From assembly GCA_022702705.1 (NCBI GenBank), contig CM040423.1, positions 40,445,392 through 40,509,391 on the forward strand: a stretch of DNA of 64,000 bases, in the 5' to 3' direction. Source of the DNA: Papilionanthe hookeriana x Papilionanthe teres (Eukaryota; Streptophyta; Magnoliopsida; Asparagales; Orchidaceae). Under the pieces are notes generated by a model. It saw nothing but the letters and a program-made list of their open reading frames with translations. It did not search any database and was not told where the DNA came from. Both the position numbers and the translations under genes were made by a program. This document shows positions 60,733 through 64,000 of the stretch, in pieces. Positions within the stretch are counted from its first letter, which is position 1. The number at the start of each line of letters is the position of its first letter.

Positions 60733-63700
60733 CTGTAATAAGATAAGAGATATAAAGCACGAGAACTCTTGAAATGAAAATAAATAAATAAATAAATAAA
60801 GTACTACTACTAATCATTATCTACATTAGCAAATAAAGTTTCACATAACCGTACTTTATCTCTACAAAGTTGACAAATAAAATCAAAACAAAAACGTTTA
60901 AGGATGACGCGCTGACACAACAGCGCAGAAAGAAAAAAAAATTAACCCTTCTCTTTCATGTTGAAAGAATTAAAAGCCTGAACACCCTAACATTTGATCC
61001 ATATTCAGTAGCAGGATATTCTTATGAATTATCAAAAAAATGGCTAAAAATGACATAATAAAAGCACTTTTTCACAAGACTATCTATTCAATAGCACCAA
61101 AAGCCAGAGCTGCTATTGAAACACTACCAGGCTAACATTTTAATCCATTCTCCTATGAATAAGATCGTATTGCAAACTATCTTCTTTCATGCTATCTAAC
61201 ATATAAAATCCATTACCAAAATTTTTCACGCTTTCCTTTTGCACTCCTCAAACATGCAGTTACTGCAGAGTGATTGAAGAAATTTTAATTTTCAAAATGA
61301 TTAAAGAAAATTCAAAAGCTTAATCCCTACCGAATGCAAGTCAAAATAATTACCAATATTTTTCACGCTTCCTTCTTTCACACCTCAAACATGCAGCTAC
61401 TGCAGAGTAATTAAAAAATTTTAATTTTAAAAATTATTAAAGGAAATTCAAAAGCTTAATCCCTGCCAAATGTAAGTCAAAAGAAAAGTAGGGGAAAAAA
61501 ACAGTAATATACACCACAAAAACTAGCTTGTTTAAAAATATTAAAATTTATTGAACCTCAATTCAAAAACTGAGTTCAAGTGTTCGGTTGAAATAAATGG
61601 CTAATTCACTTTAGTTTCGTTTGTTTACTTCTAATAAAAAAATAATAAGATTAAATTAATTGAATAATGGGTGAAAATTTAATTTTACTAATAAAAAAAT
61701 AATAAAGTAATTCAAAATTAACATTAGGGTGGATAAAAATGAACACATCATAGCAAAAAAAAAAAAGGAAAAAAGAACTGAGTTCAAAACAAAGAAATAT
61801 CAAAACGTACTTCAATGCAACCAACCATCAAAGTTGAGATACAAACATTAATTGTGAAACAAAATCACCCTAAAAGGGGACACTAACTTCAGAATAATGA
61901 CAACCTCGCCACTTTGCTCCTATTTGAGGAGATTAGGAAGTTCATCTTTTGAAGTAATATTATTTTGATGAACATAAAAATCTGCCTAACAAATAACTTG
62001 AAGCATAAACCCCCAATGGGCAACAAATAGAAGAGTAAGATAAACATATTAAGACATATAAATCGCACATAGTCGAATACGACAAACACAAAAACTTTAA
62101 GTAATAACTTAAATTATATCCTCAATTACGTATTGTATGAGTAAATAAAAAATATTTATTAGAGTTACTTATATTTACTTAAAAATATTTATTAGAGTTA
62201 TTTTACTCATATTTATTTAAAAAAAAAAAAACTCTATAGCTCATTGTGCACACCTCTCCAGAACTAAGACAATGCAAGCCTTGAAAAGGGTCTCACATTA
62301 TGTGAGTAAAGCCCATAATAAATATTAAAAAAAAATGTAGAGACGGCCTTCATATTGCGCAATTATAAATCATGCTTGTACTAGTGTAAAACTATTAAGT
62401 TTCCATTGCCCACTCTCCCACATCCAACTTGCCAGATTCACCATTCCTTCGTTTAAATCTCTATCCTCCTGGATACTCCTAGTACAAATCAATATATATT
62501 ATCAAACCAATTAGTTGATTATCAAAAAGAGAAGCCCACTAATAATTCAATTAGTAGAAAAATTATCATATAAAAGTTCCTAAAACCGCAATAGATTGAG
62601 CATAACTTTATATGAGTACCTCTTTCTAAATTAATAATATTCTTTTCCACTTAAAAGACGGCAAACCGTCCAAGAAGAAAAATATACATAAAATGCCAGT
62701 GAAATAGTTGATGAACTACTTCATAAGATTGATCTCACAGGCATAGCCTGAATAAAGCGTTAAAGATATATGATGTCTTTCCATCTGACAGTAACAATTC
62801 TAACGGAAAATAGGAGGAAGTTTCATGCAAATGTAATGATTTGCAGTTGGCAAACAGAAAATTCCTTTTTAAAACATAAAAGTTGCTAATCCCATCCAAC
62901 AATGGGGAACATGACCATTTACCATGCCACAATCTTGCATGCTAGGACTCAACAGCACAGAGAGAGATAGATGCCTTCTTAGTACTCTAAATTTAAGGAG
63001 AGCATGGATGTGTTCAGTTATCACATCTATTGCTAAAAGAGTTGACTTTCAAACCTGCCTAATCTAAAAAATTGTTTAAGAGAGTTTATAGTAAGCCGTG
63101 CCATATGTTTATCTTGGCATGTTATTGGATTAGTATAAATAAATAAGCACATTCACATGCTTATGCAGTCATTGCCTTGGAACCAATGTTGTCAAATGTT
63201 ATTCTAGCGCTTACCCAAGCGCTAGGGCAGAGTGAAAAAAGACCGTTAAATCTTTCCCGTACATCTCTTGATTAGGTACAATAAGACAAAAGAAAATGAG
63301 AAGAGAGCATTAGAGGTTGAAAATAAAAATGATGCACACAACGAAATAAGTTAGATCAAACCTAGGGGCAATAAAGTAAATCTCTACATGATAGAGTAGC
63401 AAAACTTGATGGTGAGAAGATGAGTCGAATGAAACTAAGAAATATTTACAAACTCAATTATGAAATTTATGATGCAATGTAATAGATAGCAACAAAGAAC
63501 ATACTTGAAACTGCAACAAACTTAATGGGTTTGTTTGTTTGCAATTACTTAAAATTCAAGGATAACTTAAGTGTAATGTAAAGCAAGTTTAAGGGCCCGT
63601 TTGACTTGCCAACAAGAAAAAAATGTTTCTTTCTTTTTAATTAGGGCACTATTAGGAGCTTGTGGAAAGGCCAACGAGGGTTCAATAGCTTCAACAGTCA

Positions 63701-64000
63701 TGAGGGACATATCCCACAGCTAGTGTGGGTCACAAATGTCACAATCCTGTTAAAATCAAGATAAGTTTGGAAGTCAAGGTTGGCAATCATCTGCAACGAG
63801 GTTTTGAGGTCTTTAGCATCACACAATTTGGGCATCAAATTACGCAATGCATTCTAAATTCACCCAATTCGATCAAATTCAGAATAGGCTGAATGAACTG
63901 CGGAAATGTATTCCAAACTCCTCACTAAATTGCTTTGAATTTATTTCTTCAAAACAAACATCTAAAATTTCAAAGCCCCTCCATCTGGTTTGCATTATAA
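60733..64000 (-). other. Upstream ZML intron, partial
   Basis: No CCT or TIFY coding sequence is seen. AT-rich, with a two-copy imperfect repeat containing TTTTTCACGCTT(C/T)CTT and AACATGCAG(C/T)TACTGCAGAG (about 61220-61470), and a GGGCCCGTTTG motif at 63593 that resembles a MITE end running to the window edge. Confidence 0.6.

Noticed and set aside
62735..62932. 65-codon minus-strand frame near the right edge as the missing CCT/TIFY exon of ZML
   Set aside because: It has no resemblance to the basic CCT motif (KKIRYxxRKEVA) or TIFY; splice sites do not fit the phase needed.

Overview
This is a plant nuclear window. It is AT-rich, with two intron-containing genes on the minus strand and dense, nested retrotransposons, LINEs and short inverted-repeat (MITE-like) elements. 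The protein families (a plant type IIB calcium pump with an N-terminal calmodulin-binding region, and a TIFY/ZIM-class GATA factor), GT-AG introns and RTE-clade LINEs ending in an ACAACA tract point to a flowering plant. I cannot resolve the species. No tRNA, rRNA, CRISPR array or prokaryotic gene was seen.

Layout. (1) 1-8.7 kb: a decayed minus-strand Ty3/gypsy element (LTR end, Met-type primer site, gag, protease, RT, RNase H, start of integrase). It is split at 650-5500 by a 4.85-kb plus-strand LTR-like element flanked by the 5-bp duplication ACTAC. (2) 8.9-25.2 kb: the first ten coding exons of an autoinhibited Ca2+-ATPase (ACA8/10 clade), minus strand, coding for about 320 residues up to the TGES motif. 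The remaining roughly 70% of the protein is not in the window; the gypsy element sits immediately after exon 10. Intron 7 is 8.5 kb and holds a second gypsy fragment plus several tandem repeats; intron 1 holds an RTE LINE tail. (3) 25.3-35.1 kb: intergenic, AT-rich, with MITEs and microsatellites. (4) 35.4-64 kb: the last four coding exons of a ZML-type GATA factor, minus strand. Exon 59543-59648 (zinc finger) joins exon 37240-37311 in frame across a 22,231-bp intron. That intron contains an RTE LINE with an internal tandem duplication, two more copies of the 5-kb LTR-like family (41941-47248, TSD GTTAT; 52917-57863, TSD CACCT), many MITEs and a possible small plus-strand gene or gene fragment.

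The two genes lie head-to-tail (GATA upstream of ACA on the minus strand) and have no obvious functional link. The most notable structure is the family of three 4.85-5.3-kb elements. Each has LTR-like ends and an intact target duplication, each has a TATA box about 0.9 kb from the start, and none has an internal region. They look like solo LTRs of exceptional length with an approximately 4-kb transcribed leader. One of them can be read against a paralogous empty site about 0.5 kb away.
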